A stretch of 64,000 nt of DNA, taken from Datisca glomerata (Eukaryota > Streptophyta > Magnoliopsida > Cucurbitales > Datiscaceae). The DNA lies in NCBI GenBank assembly GCA_003255025.1, contig QANY01009110.1, positions 1,860,001-1,924,000 on the forward strand. Direction: 5' to 3'. Below, one piece after another: positions 24,301 to 34,599 of this stretch (positions are counted from its first letter, which is position 1; each line of letters begins with the position of its first letter). The position numbers and the translations under genes were made by a program. The notes beneath the pieces were generated by a model. The model saw nothing but the letters and a program-made list of their open reading frames with translations, ran no database searches and had not been told where the DNA came from.

Positions 24301-25967
24301 AATCACGACGTTACAAAAAAAGGATCAGATGCAGCCCCAGCTACATAAGTGTATGTTAAACAGTACTAACTAGAGGGAAAATAGTTAAATATAGAGTTTA
24401 GTAAGACCTGATCCTGTAGTGAGGAAAGAGTTGATGAGTATTCCTTTGGGACCTGCTGCAGGGCAGCTGCAAACTGACCAGCCTTCACATAGAAACCTTT
24501 ATTTGTTTGACATAATTTTAGAAGTCTTTGTGCGGAGCGCAAGTGAACCTAAAGACCACCATTTTCACATGAAGGATAAAATATCATCCTATTGATGGAA
24601 ATTTGCTTTATTCCATCTATCTTTAAAAAACTTAAACTCAAGAAGTTCTATCATCTTTCTACAGGCACATTTTATATGTTGCAATATCAGAATTTTTCGA
24701 CAATGTAAGTTATGAAGAGACAGTTCCTCTTATTGAAGCCCCACGTAATAAGTTCACAGATATTCTTACGATTTCATGATAATAATCATACTTCAATATG
24801 ATGCACTCTTCTCTTGGGTTAGATACTCCATGATAATAATTTCTTGGTACCTGATTAATTCATCTCCTAAAATAAGTTCAAATAATGCTAAGTACATGCC
24901 AGAGAGTTTGTTCTCTCAATTATTTTACGTCATAGATCGTCCAAATGATGTATTCATGTAATGAATTAGTTGCTCATAATTATTGTTCTTATGTTTATCG
25001 TGTATAGTGTTCAAGAAAAATAGTTTGGCTGAAAATGTAATCTTATTATTATAATTTTTAAGGAATAAAACGTGCCATCCTCCCAAGGCCGCATATTCTA
25101 GGAAAATGTTCTTTTATCAAAATAAACAATTTTTTCCTTATCTCAAATTGAACGTTTATGACTACTCAAAGATTGAAATAACTCATGATATTAAAAAACA
25201 AAAAAAGGAAAGAGTACTCGAACCTCAAACACTTCACAATGATAGACCAACATAGTGTAACGTTTGCAAAAGTTCTAACGAATGTCTAATAAATATGGTT
25301 CCAACAAATATAGAGGCTCGATGTTGCAGAATTAGAGGATAAATGTAGAAAGCATAATTCCAAAATATGCAAATATTAGTCTATAAAATCATATGGATAA
25401 CATGTTCGGTTCAGATTATGTTTCCAAAAAACATTAAAAGTAGATAATACTCTCATCCAATAATAATTACGGTAGTAGCGACCATATTTCATCAGCGAGT
25501 GACAACTTATCCTTTCCTTTGAGATATCTGAACGAAAATGAAATATACAATTTCCAGGAGTTAAATTGGGAACCGAACCTCAGATAATGTGTTACGATAC
25601 TCTTCAGAGTGCACTGGCAGTCCGTGCAAGGAGTACTTGTAGTCAACAGCAGTGAGAGTGATCTACGGCATGAATTACCCCAAACTAATCAGCAAAAAAT
25701 ACACTAGTCTTAAAGCAGAAAGAATGAAGTGAAAAGAGCAAGTTCGAATCATACGATGGAGATTGCGCGAGAGGATCGGAGGAAGCCGTGGATTGCGATC
25801 TTAATTTTCTCAGAGAAATTAGAAAAAACAGGGAAAGAATTGTCAGAAGATGAGAGAAAATTGGAAGTAGAGTTCGAGGATGGAAGGGCGACGCCAGTGG
25901 CTGTTGCCGTTATGAGGCAGAGAGTGACTTTGGCGGGAAATTTCAAAGTCTTTATAGAGCTTCTCAT
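18343..25967 (-). CDS. ABC1/ADCK1-type atypical protein kinase
   Basis: Sixteen coding exons on the - strand give 556 residues: 25967-25755, 25662-25579, 24548-24408, 24287-24217, 23284-23191, 22395-22318, 21659-21593, 21179-21094, 20908-20858, 20758-20711, 20477-20360, 20260-20080, 19578-19441, 19348-19236, 18639-18568, 18458-18343; phases agree throughout. ABC1/UbiB hallmarks are present: the KxGQ motif (FYVKAGQFAAALQQVP), the alanine-rich loop AAASIAQVHHA, the VAIK lysine, catalytic HGDPHPGN and metal-binding LLDHG. Order and length resemble plant ATH9 and animal ADCK1. Such proteins are organellar, with roles in lipid or quinone homeostasis. The hydrophobic N-terminus (KVTLCLITATATGVAL) may be a targeting segment; mitochondrial location is inferred. 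The last exon is least certain, since an alternative acceptor 7 bp upstream would cause early termination. Confidence 0.9.
22990..23141 (+). mobile_element. LINE 3' end with poly(A), inside a kinase intron
   Basis: The segment ends TGTACATCCTCATCTTTTAATGAAATTGTTTCG... followed by ACCAAAAAAAAAA at about 23128-23140. This resembles the 3' UTR and tail of plant L1 elements. It lies in the intron between exons 5 and 6 of the kinase, in the opposite orientation. No coding domain remains and the left limit is a guess. Confidence 0.45.
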
Positions 25968-26327
25968 TTGGAGATTTTCGTTGGCTTTCCTTCTGGTCGC
26001 TGCCGTGAGACGTCAATAAGAAGGCAGAAGGTTCGGCTTTGGAGTTTGGAGGCATTAACCGAAAGGTAGCCGGGTCGATCCTTCCGGATCGGGTTAAGTA
26101 TAATTCCGTCGAACGACTTGGATGTGTAAACATTTCTTTTCTTTTTCATTTTTTAAATTGCGTAAATATCTATTTCTTAAAGTTTTCCTGGGAATTGTAA
26201 ATTTAAGTTATTTTACCGAGCAATGAAATTTTTTTTGGTCTTCATCCAAATGAAATTTTAAACTATATGTGTTTAAGATTTTTCTTTTGTAAATAAGGAT
26301 TTTCGTCCTTTTAATTATATAACATTG
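25968..26327. other. Upstream region of the kinase gene
   Basis: This is the space between the kinase start codon and the MULE-like element, so it should hold the kinase promoter and leader (on the - strand). No clear TATA box can be assigned. Open frames on the + strand over 25729-26019 are antisense to kinase exon 1. Confidence 0.5.
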
Positions 26328-26338
26328 TGTGTATTGTA
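26328..26338. repeat. Target-site duplication, left copy (TGTGTATTGTA)
   Basis: These 11 bp are repeated exactly at 28799-28809 on the far side of the MULE-like element. A duplication of 9-11 bp is characteristic of Mutator-superfamily insertion. Confidence 0.8.
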
Positions 26339-28798
26339 GGATTTTTGAGTATTCTACAGTAATTTTGAGAAAAAAAATTAAAATAAGGTACTTTTAAAAC
26401 TAATTCAAAAAATAAGGTAGTTTAAGACACTTAGGACAAACGCATCTTTGCAAAGACGCTTTCACTAATTGTCAAAGGCGTCTTCCACATTTTCCTTTTA
26501 TACCCGCGACCAAAAATAGAAGCTTATCACAACCCACGAAGAAGAATGCCTCAGCCCGCGAACGCCTCCCTTCCCCGCCGCCGTTGGCTGTTGATTGTGG
26601 CCAAAATTTTACTACCATTTTCGGCGGCATTACACCCTCTCACTCTCATTCACAAAAAAAATTCTTAATCTCTCAAATCACTAGCAATAACTTTTCAAAC
26701 CCTATGTATATTTCTAACTCCTTTGATATCTTAAATTTGTTCTTCATATCTTGAAATTATTCAATTTTTTATGAATGTTGTATGGATATATGTCATCAAT
26801 TTTGTAATATATCTCTTTAATCTCTCTCAAACCCTAGATTTCAGGTGTTTTGGGTTCTTGAAATCTTGAAATTATTCAATTTTAGATGCATTTTCTCAAT
26901 TATGTGATGTTTAAACTCTTAATTTGTAAAATTTTATGGAACTTAGTACATTTTTAATGTAATTCAATGTAATATTTGACTTAGTACATTTTTATGTAAT
27001 TCAATGTAATATTTGACTTGGTATATTTTTATGTAATTCAATATAATAATTGTATTTCGAACGACACTCATTTTCAGGATATCCTCCTTTAGATATACGG
27101 TAAGTCAACTCATTTGATTATCATATATGTATGTTATCATTTACATGTATTTAACTGTGCAATTTATCTCATAAACGGAGAGATGTTTTTAGTTTCACAG
27201 AGAGCTTCACACATGTTCTTGAAGTGTATCGATTTGCATTAGATAGACAAACTTCAGATCAAGTAATACTATGTTTTTTACTTATAATATAGGTAATACT
27301 CGGGTTTTGTCATATTATTTATAATATGGTTTTTATAGGTTATATTGAAACCTTATAATGATATTATCCATACACTTCCTGGACACTGCATCATGCACGG
27401 AGATATATGGCGGTCTGTCTCTCCCCTCATTTGCTTTCATATAGTAGAATGACATCAACCAGATCGTGTTCTAAGACAATTCGATATGATTCAATGTGTG
27501 CCTGAGCCATGTGATACCGAAAGACGGTTGCATGACATAAACTTAAGGGGGAGAAATGAACTAAATTGGGGCATCCAACATCAGGCATACATTGAAAGAT
27601 GAGATGAGCGTGGGACACACATTGTTGAGGAGCACGTGGATGAACATAGATATGACAACTCATACATGTTATGGTATGGGAGAATCACACGGCGATGCAT
27701 AACTCGACAGGAAGCGTTATATGATGTAATGGTAATTTTTTTAATTAATTTATGTAATTAATGAGGCTTATATGGTCATTTAATAAGCAATTTATATAAT
27801 GTCTTTTTATCTATGCAGGCGGAGAGTCGGGAGAATATTAACAATTTGACACTTGGTGATACTGAGCCGTCTTGGATAATGCCTTGAATCTGTAATGTGT
27901 GTGAGACAGCCGCACAAGTGATAAGACAAGCGAATGCGATTTATCAAGCTCATTTGTCCCGAAGGCATGTAGTGCACAACTCATCTCGAAGAAGTCAACA
28001 AGAATCACACATGCCTCGAGACGAACCATTTATGTCTCAGCAAGCGCCATACACGCCGCCGGTCTTTTATACATTTGGAGGTGAGTCAATGACTCAACCT
28101 GGTTCTACTTCCAAACCATTTCATCAACCTCAACGGCGTAGAGGAGGACGAGCTAGTGCTCCTGGAGGACGAGGTAGAAGACGTGCCCGAAACTCGCCTA
28201 TTGCAGAAGATGCTCCTATTGTGGATGAAGAAGACCCACATATTGTGGAAAAAGACCCAATGCTTATTGTAGAGGAAGAAAGTGTAGCGGCAACTATTAT
28301 GGAGGAAGGTTCATCGTCTCAAGTAACTCAACTACAAATATATGAAAGCCGTCCAAGAAGAATAAGAAGACGCCACCGTGTGGAACGTGATTGATTTACA
28401 TTTTTTGTAGAATAATATAAAATGTAAAGTAATAAAATTTGTTAAAAATGTATGTTGTTTCATGTTTCATTGAAAATGTTAAAAATGTATGTTGTTTCAT
28501 TGAGAATGTTATAGAATGTTCCGCATGATGGATGATTTTTGTATGCAGGGTTGTGTTATAGGGTTGTGTTGATGATTTTTATAATGTGGTGAGCATCTGC
28601 ACTGAAGGAGTCTTTGTAAAAGTCGCCTTCAGGCTGCACTGAAGGCGTCTTTTGTAAAGACCATTTTGCCAACTTGAAGTCGTATTTACAAAAGACGCCT
28701 TTCGACGTGGTCATTACTACCGTAATTTTGGAATTAGTTTCAAAACTAAATTATTTTCATAATTTATTTTAAAAATCACATTAAAACCAGAAATACCC
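26339..28798 (+). mobile_element. Complete MULE-like element carrying a plant mobile domain gene
   Basis: The element is 2460 bp long. Its ends are imperfect inverted repeats: the left starts GGATTTTTGAGTATT, and the right end read inward starts GGGTATTTCTGGTTTTAATG. Both are followed by AT-rich text that includes AAAACTAATTC on the left and GAAACTAATTCC on the right (read inward). Sub-terminal zones (26430-26490 and 28600-28710) repeat an AAGGCGTCTT core in both orientations. Inside is a decayed plant mobile domain gene and no transposase motif, so movement would have needed enzyme from elsewhere. The element sits 372 bp upstream of the kinase start codon. Identical flanks of 11 bp support a simple, unrearranged insertion. 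Confidence 0.82.
27190..28394 (+). pseudogene. Plant mobile domain (PMD / MAIN-like) gene, broken
   Basis: Three exon-like parts with GT-AG introns (27263-27338 and 27732-27818) read as the aminotransferase-like plant mobile domain: LEVYRFALDRQTSDQ, then VILKPYNDIIHTLPGHCI and DIWRSVSPLICFHIVE, HQPDRVLRQFDM and LHDINLRGRNELNW, then MLWYGRITRRCITRQEALYD. The family includes MAIN and MAIN-like proteins, which act in genome stability and silencing, and many transposon-borne relatives. The last exon continues as a 165-residue open stretch (27897-28394) with an RRGGRASAPGGRGRRRAR basic run and an acidic tail. In-frame TGA codons at 27450, 27600 and 27885 interrupt it; the first two replace conserved tryptophans. 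It is a pseudogene as it stands. Confidence 0.8.
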
Positions 28799-28809
28799 TG
28801 TGTATTGTA
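28799..28809. repeat. Target-site duplication, right copy (TGTGTATTGTA)
   Basis: Exact partner of 26328-26338. Confidence 0.8.
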
Positions 28810-29104
28810 TCTATGATATGTACATATCATCATTCTTTCACGTTCTTACTTTATTTTCTAATAATTTTGTTCGAGTCATAATTTCACAATCGGATAGAGC
28901 CGAAATGAATAAGTTGGGCCGGAACTGACCGACGCTCTCACCCAGCAATATTTCTATTGATAACATTCGGCCTACGATATTAATTACTAGTTTAGGATCG
29001 CAAACCACACAGGCTGATTTTCCAACTCAGGATAGGGGAACTTTTTTACCATCGTTTATGAACTAAACGAAGTGCCATATATATGCACATACATAAAACA
29101 TATT

Positions 29105-29590
29105 ACAAAATCTATTTTTGACCTACATCTTGGCCTAAGTCTCATTTTGACCAACGTCTTGGTCGAAGTCTCATTTTGGCCAACGTCTTGGTCGAAGTCT
29201 CATTTTGGCCAACGTCTTGGTCGAAGTTTCATTTTGACCAACGTCTTGGTCGAAGTCTATTTTTGGCCTATGTCTTGGTCGAAGTCTCATTTTGGCCTAC
29301 ATCTTGGCCGAAGTCTCATTTTGACCTATGTATTGCCGAAGTCTCATTTTGGCCTACATCTTGGCTAATTGACCTTTGTCTTGCTGAAGTCTCATTTTAG
29401 CCTATATCTTGGCTAATTTTGACCTACGTCTTGGCTGAAGTCTCATTTTAGCCTACGCCTTAGCCGAAGTCTCATTTTGGCCAACGTCTTGGCCGAACTC
29501 TTTTTTTGGCTTACGTCTTGGTCAAAGTCTCATTTTTGCCTACGTCTTGGTCGAAGTCTCGTTTTGACCTACATCTTGGCTAATTTTTTG
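29105..29590. repeat. Tandem array, unit 29 bp
   Basis: About 16-17 units close to TCTTGGTCGAAGTCTCATTT followed by TGGCCAACG. Early copies are nearly identical and later ones carry more substitutions and indels. Since 29 is not a multiple of three, successive units are read in rotating frames, and the open frames on the plus strand here (for example 29072-29368) are artefacts of the array. Confidence 0.9.
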
Positions 29591-30529
29591 TTTTAAGGTT
29601 TCATCCTGGCCGATTTCGACCATGATGTCTTTAGCTGGTTAAAGATGATTTCTGCTATTTTTGACACCAAAATGCAAGTGCGGTTAATAAGGTCATGAAT
29701 CTTATCAAAGTTCAACAGATATTCAGAATTCGTAGATAATTCAAGTTTCCTAAATGTCGGAAGAGATAAACTAAGTTTTTTGGAAAGAAAAACAATTTCA
29801 AAATTCAAATCAACAACGGAGATAAGGTTATCGAATTTTATGATCAGGCCAAGGAGTATCCATCGGTGGGTAGATGAAGGGGACAACAAAAAAATCTAAA
29901 AGATCAAGCTTTCAACTTGTCAATCTAGTTTTTTTTTCTTCAGTTTTATTTTCGTAAGTCTTTTACTTTTAGCAACTTTCAAGTTTATTCTTTGCAAACT
30001 TTAGATTCAATTACTTAGAGTTATTCTTTTGTTACTTGTTCATTTTCTAAATAGCTATATAAAGTTCAAGTTTCTTCGTTCATTTTCCTTGCGTTTCATT
30101 TTCAATCTAAGTTCTTAGTTTTTTATTGCAAGTAATAGTAGGACTCTAGATGAGATTTGTTCCCTATTCATATCAATCATTTTATGATTAGAAGTTAGAT
30201 AAGCATTTGGATATCTTTTAAATTCAGTTTATTCGATCGAATTTTGGTATGTTCGTGCACTAATTTATCAGGGACGCAAGTTTTTTGTTCGAACCGTCGT
30301 CGCGATCCAGGTAGTTATCGGCCTGACAAGTTGGCCGAGTTTTTTTTAGCCAAATAAATTTATATTCTGTATCGAGTGCTTAAATTTTATTCTCATTTTT
30401 TCTCTTATGGACGCAAGTATACGTTGTTTTTTTGTCATGTTCCTTTTGCACTTCTTTCTTTATTTTTCACCTAACAAACATATATTGTGCTGCGTACAAT
30501 ATATTTCTACACCACACAAACGAGTCAAC
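29591..30529. other. Unassigned sequence after the 29-bp array
   Basis: No gene was recognised. A 98-codon open stretch on the - strand (29593-29889) has no family resemblance that can be named. The array and this stretch may be parts of one decayed retroelement, but nothing diagnostic was found. Confidence 0.35.
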
Positions 30530-30790
30530 TCGAATGGGGATCAGGATGCTCTCTTGGAATAAGAGAGGATCTTGTTTGCATCTGGACCGTCCATTTCAAG
30601 AATGGACGACCCAGGTTTAATATCACAAAAAGACAAAGCAGACAAATTAAAAAATTGAAAAGTTACCACATCATCTCGATAGACGTGTTGAAATGATCGT
30701 GACAGTCCATTTTCGCATGAACGACCATGATTTGAGAACATAACCCCTCCTGTTGGGGATCCCAAGAGAAGGGGATCTATTTCCCTCGAG
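30530..30790. mobile_element. Hairpin-forming short element (MITE-like)
   Basis: TGGACCGTCCATT (30583-30595) is followed closely by AATGGACGACCCA (30601-30613), an imperfect inverted repeat. The outer text GGGGATCAGGATGCTCTCTTGG on the left and CCAAGAGAAGGGGATC on the right is also partly inverted. A similar core, CATCTGGACCGTCC with a perfect inverted partner, lies at 52673-52703. No target duplication was established. Confidence 0.35.
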
Positions 30791-30933
30791 TGTGGAGGGT
30801 GTCTTTAAGGATAAGATGAAAAGTAGACTGTCTTGGAGCTTTAATTTGCTTTATGCACAACTTTCAATTCTATTTGTCAGTGACTTTTTCGCGATCTTAT
30901 TAAGTTCTTGTAGTAAATTGTATGTTGTTTGAT

Positions 30934-30938
30934 ATAAC
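30934..30938. repeat. Target-site duplication of the LTR element, left copy (ATAAC)
   Basis: Identical to 40656-40660 on the other side of the element. Five bp is the usual length for Ty3/gypsy integration. Confidence 0.8.
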
Positions 30939-31332
30939 TGTAAAGGAAAAAAAATTTCACAAAAAATAAGAATAATAAGAGAGAGAGTGTTAGAGAGATA
31001 TCTCAAGAACAAGTGTATGATTGCTTGAGTTTGTATTGAATGAATTGACTTACAATTGTCCTCTATTTATAGGCTCTTGATTAGTTTCAAGAATTATCTA
31101 AATCCCTCTAAACCTGAAGAATCAACAGAATATTCCTCCAAGATTAAGATTATCACATCAGCCTAAGTTTATCTAATCTAACAACTGATCACATCTGAAC
31201 CATCAGGTGGAATATGATGGGATCAACGGTTCAAATGGGGTTTTCCGCTCGGTCACGGTGACAAACCACTTTTCCGCTTCAAATTGGTCATGCTTGCTAA
31301 TGTGGCTTCTTAGTTGATTTTTTACTTGTACA
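30939..31332 (-). repeat. 3' LTR of the gypsy element
   Basis: 394 bp. It aligns along its length with 40270-40655; shared runs include TGAGTTTGTATT, AAATCCCTCTAAACCTGA, ATGATGGGATCAACGGTTCA and TTTTCCGCTCGGTCAC. Many substitutions and small indels separate the two copies, so the insertion is not recent. Confidence 0.88.
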
Positions 31333-31345
31333 TTTGCCCCTATTA
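31333..31345 (-). other. Polypurine tract candidate
   Basis: On the - strand, AGGGGCAAA abuts the TGTACA start of the 3' LTR, the position where plus-strand DNA synthesis is primed in LTR elements. This supports the orientation. Confidence 0.55.
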
Positions 31346-31474
31346 CATTTAATATCACACAATGAAATTAACATGTAATATTTAAATTGCTACCATCATC
31401 GTACATCATTACTCTACGCCTCTTCTTTTGTGCAGCATTTATGGTTGTCTCTCTCGTATTATTTTGTCATTTTG

Positions 31475-31815
31475 TCTTTCCGCTTAAAGAATGCTTTATA
31501 CGCGTCATTTCAGAGCAACTCTTCATCTTCCCACTCAGAGGATGCCTTAAGCGTGTCATTTCAGAGCGACTCTTCATCTTCCCACTCAGAGGATACCTTT
31601 CACGTGCTATTCCAGGACAACCACTCATCTTCCCGCTCAGAGAATGCTTTATGCGTGTCATTTCAGAGCGACTCTTCATCTTCCCGCTCAGAGAGTGCGT
31701 TACATGTACCATTTCAGAGCGACTCTTCATCTTCCCACTCAGAGGATACCTTTCCTGCACTATTCCGGGACAACTTTTCATCTACCCGCTCAGAGAGTGC
31801 TTTACACCTGTCATT
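31475..31815. repeat. 51-bp tandem repeat inside the gypsy element
   Basis: Six full units and a partial one, each starting ATGCNTTA and containing GTCATTTCAGAGCGACTCTT, CATCTTCCC and CTCAGAG. Fifty-one bp is 17 codons, so three plus-strand frames and one minus-strand frame stay open together (SSSSHSED-type and EMTRIKHSLSGKMKS-type strings). Those frames are by-products of the array. Confidence 0.88.
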
Positions 31816-32053
31816 TCCTTACTTGTCAACAATCATGTCTTTTCATTTCTTGTCTCGTCATTTACATCTCACAAGTCGTCAGATCGAATAGTCACATTTC
31901 CATTATCTTCAGTCCTCGATTGTCCTGTTCCAATAAATCGTTCTATACTTTCATTTGAAATATGTTGCTTATATAAGGTTTCCTTCCCCCTTTTCTTCCT
32001 TCAATTTCAGTTTTTTATCTCATAAGTTCTCGTTATTGTCATCATTATTTCTT

Positions 32054-34061
32054 CTTCTTTTCTTTGATTATGGAGATATGGAATATTCTCGTACCTTTAA
32101 TAAGAAACTCAGAGGAGTTCAACCTGTTTATGGCATGTTACCGAGAATCTTTTCCTTCAGACGTTTTATGCGTGTGTATGAGGGAGTGAATCCATAGGCA
32201 TTCCATGTAATCCCCCTTACCAAATCACTCTTAGCCCCTATTATCATAGCCCTAGGCCTTAAGCTTCCATTTTCTCCTTTGTTTTCCCAGTTCTTTCACA
32301 CAATAAATTTAGCTCCTTCTCAATTTACTCCTACTCTTATAAGATCCTCATATGTGTAGATGCTTTGAATAGGAAGTACCATTTGGTTTAGGGCTAGATG
32401 AACTCCTTCAATGCTACATAGTTAAATTTTGAGTCGACATTTATTACATTGCCCCTCGTCCGTCTGAAAAGAGAGGGAGCTTAATAATCAGAATCCCTAT
32501 ATGAGATAAGGGTTGGGAGAGGGATACACTCTTAATTAGTGGGAACTGGAGCGGTGATGGCCACTGGAAAATTCCCAAGAAATTGGCAATTTTCAGCAAG
32601 TCGTCAGAGCTTCGGTTCTTGCCTTCATTTTCATTTATTCCCTTATTCATTCCCTTTATTTTTAATTGATGTGTATTTCTTTCTTCTTCTGTAGCAAGGA
32701 AAAATATGAAGCCCTATCTGTCTAAAGAATCTAAGACAAAGCTTGTTGCTGCCTTTCACCTTCGAGCACAAGAGAGGGATTGGAAACTACTTCTTGACCT
32801 CAACCATTCTGCCACTTCAGCTATCGCTTCTAGCTCAGGTTTGTCATCATCTTCAACTCCAACTGCCATTCCGGTTCTAGCACGCTCTTCATCAATTCCC
32901 ACTCCTTCTTTTTGTTCAATTTTTGACCACTCCAGTTCTAGCTCTTCAGATCATCAAGAGTTATTCGATCGAGCTACAACTAGTATAAGAATGGGTAAAA
33001 AATTGCGAAGCAAATTCGTGAGTTCCGGTGAGAAAAGGACATGTACTGACGCATCTATCTCTTCCCGTTCAGAGCTTGTCGTTGCCGCTCCCATCACTAC
33101 TAATCTCACTTATACAATGTTCGTTGTGAGGATCGAGGCTCCCCCGAGCTCTGAGCCTCCTCCACCGACTCATACTTCAACTTTTGTTGTGCCCACTGCC
33201 ATTACAGACACCCCTGTTTAAGGATCTAGAGATGCTACAGTTTCTCCACTAGCTTTGTGGAAGCTGAGGCGCGTTTCTAGCGTTCCTATCCCAGAGATAG
33301 TTTGCTTCTTGAATGATCTGGCAGCTTCTCACATCATCCTCCACGGCATTCACTCTCGTTCTGATAACGACACCTTGAGGAGGCTTTCAATCGACGATCT
33401 TATGAGCAGACTGAGTCATGACTTGATGAGGGTAAGTTTTTCTTTTTCTCCTATTTTTCCCAAAAGTTATATAATCTTCTTACTTTGTTTAATTTTCTAT
33501 TTTTTCCAGGATGCCATTCATCACAACGCTCTTCATGATTTTCACGCTCGGCGTGATCAAGCCTTGGCCCAACCCTGGAGAGAGATTTTGTTGGTTAACT
33601 CGGTAAATGTTCGTATTCAACCTAAAAAGGAGCAGTATGTGGCCAGTGAGATTGAGCTTCAAAAATATCTGGAGAAGATGGCACATGATGCCGAGGTCGC
33701 TGCTACTGAGGAGCGGAGATTGACAGAAGCTCTTGAAACCATAAAGAAAGCCTTGGTTGAATCTGAATTGGCCAGGGTTGAAGCTCAAAAGGTAAGAGAT
33801 GCGGCATTGAGAAGGAGGTTGCTTCCGATGCTGAGTATCACGCTCTATTTGAGCAAATGGAGCTCATGGTCTATAGCACGGGTTATAGGGATGCAATGGC
33901 AAACCGTCCCTCCCAAACAGCCCCTTGTTCCAGAAGTTGAAGATTATGGGGGTGCTTCAATAGAAGATGCTCCCACTCAAATTTCACTACCTGCTACTAT
34001 TCTTATTCTTGCTTATGAGGAGGGTGCCTCTGAAGGGGATCCTGAAGTTATTGTAGTCTAG
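32054..34061 (+). pseudogene. Antisense accessory gene of the Tat element (gypsy-type transposase_28-like)
   Basis: On the strand opposite to gag-pol, the 3' region reads as the plant putative gypsy-type transposon protein family. Early parts read GVQPVYGMLPRIFSFRRFM, then AFHVIPLTKSLLAPIIIALG, LKLPFSPLFSQFFHTINLAP and SQFTPTLIRSSY. A serine-rich linker follows (32706-33221). The last part contains DAIHHNALHDFHARRDQALA and a charged coiled-coil (AEVAATEERRLTEALETIKK). A clean 78-bp GT-AG intron (33432-33509) sits before the DAIHH exon. Several stops interrupt the N-terminal half, and one stop separates the serine-rich part from the rest. The function of these antisense genes is not known. The reading is well supported by family resemblance, the intactness is not. 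Confidence 0.65.
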
Positions 34062-34599
34062 GCTTCTTTCTTTTTTTATTTCCTTGTCTCTTTTTATTTT
34101 TCATTGTAATTTTGCCTTATAATCAATGAAAAAGGTGTTTTTCTTAGTAATCTTAGTAGATTTTTCTCCTCTGCATTTCCGAATCTTTTCCTTCTCAGAC
34201 TCCCTTCTTTTTTTTGTTTCCTTTTAGGACTTCTTTTATTTTTGGTTTCCTTTAGAGGGTTGTGCTGCAGACACCATTCCTCATGGACTTAAGCTCTCAG
34301 TGAGCTCATGGGTCCATTTTCATTTACTTTAAGCAAAAGCTTTCACGGACTTAGCTCTTGGTGAGCTCAGGGGCATGTTTCCATTTCTTTTAGAAAGTAA
34401 AAGTTTTCGTGGACTTAAGCTTTTGGTGAGCTCATGGCCTGTTTCCATTTCCTTTAAAAAGTAAAAGCTTTCATAGACTTAAGCACTTGGTGAGCTCAGG
34501 AGCCCGCTTCCATTTTTAAAAGAGATAAGGAACACCAGATTTTTACGTGAAAAATCTTTAACGAGAAAAAACAACGGGTATAAAATGTTTTCATTATTT
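34062..34599. other. Spacer between antisense gene and integrase, with a short tandem repeat
   Basis: Contains about four diverged units of 55-60 bp sharing GGACTTAAGCTCTTGGTGAGCTCAGG-like text and CCATTTC (about 34280-34515). No coding function is seen. The two genes converge here, so this is where their transcripts would end. Confidence 0.55.

Noticed and set aside
25729..26019. Open frame of 96 codons on the + strand
   Set aside because: It is antisense to exon 1 of the ABC1 kinase, which is fixed by splice phases and protein similarity.
27838..28029. 63-codon - strand frame
   Set aside because: It overlaps the well-supported last exon of the plant mobile domain gene on the + strand.
29072..29400. 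Open frames spelling repeated VEVSFWPTSW-like text
   Set aside because: They come from the 29-bp tandem array read in rotating frames; no independent sign of coding.
31467..31781. 104-codon open frame on the - strand in the 51-bp array
   Set aside because: Same cause: a 17-codon repeat unit without stops.
31387..32025. 212-codon open frame on the + strand
   Set aside because: Most of it is the 51-bp array, which opens several frames at once. Only the downstream part from about 32054 resembles a protein family.
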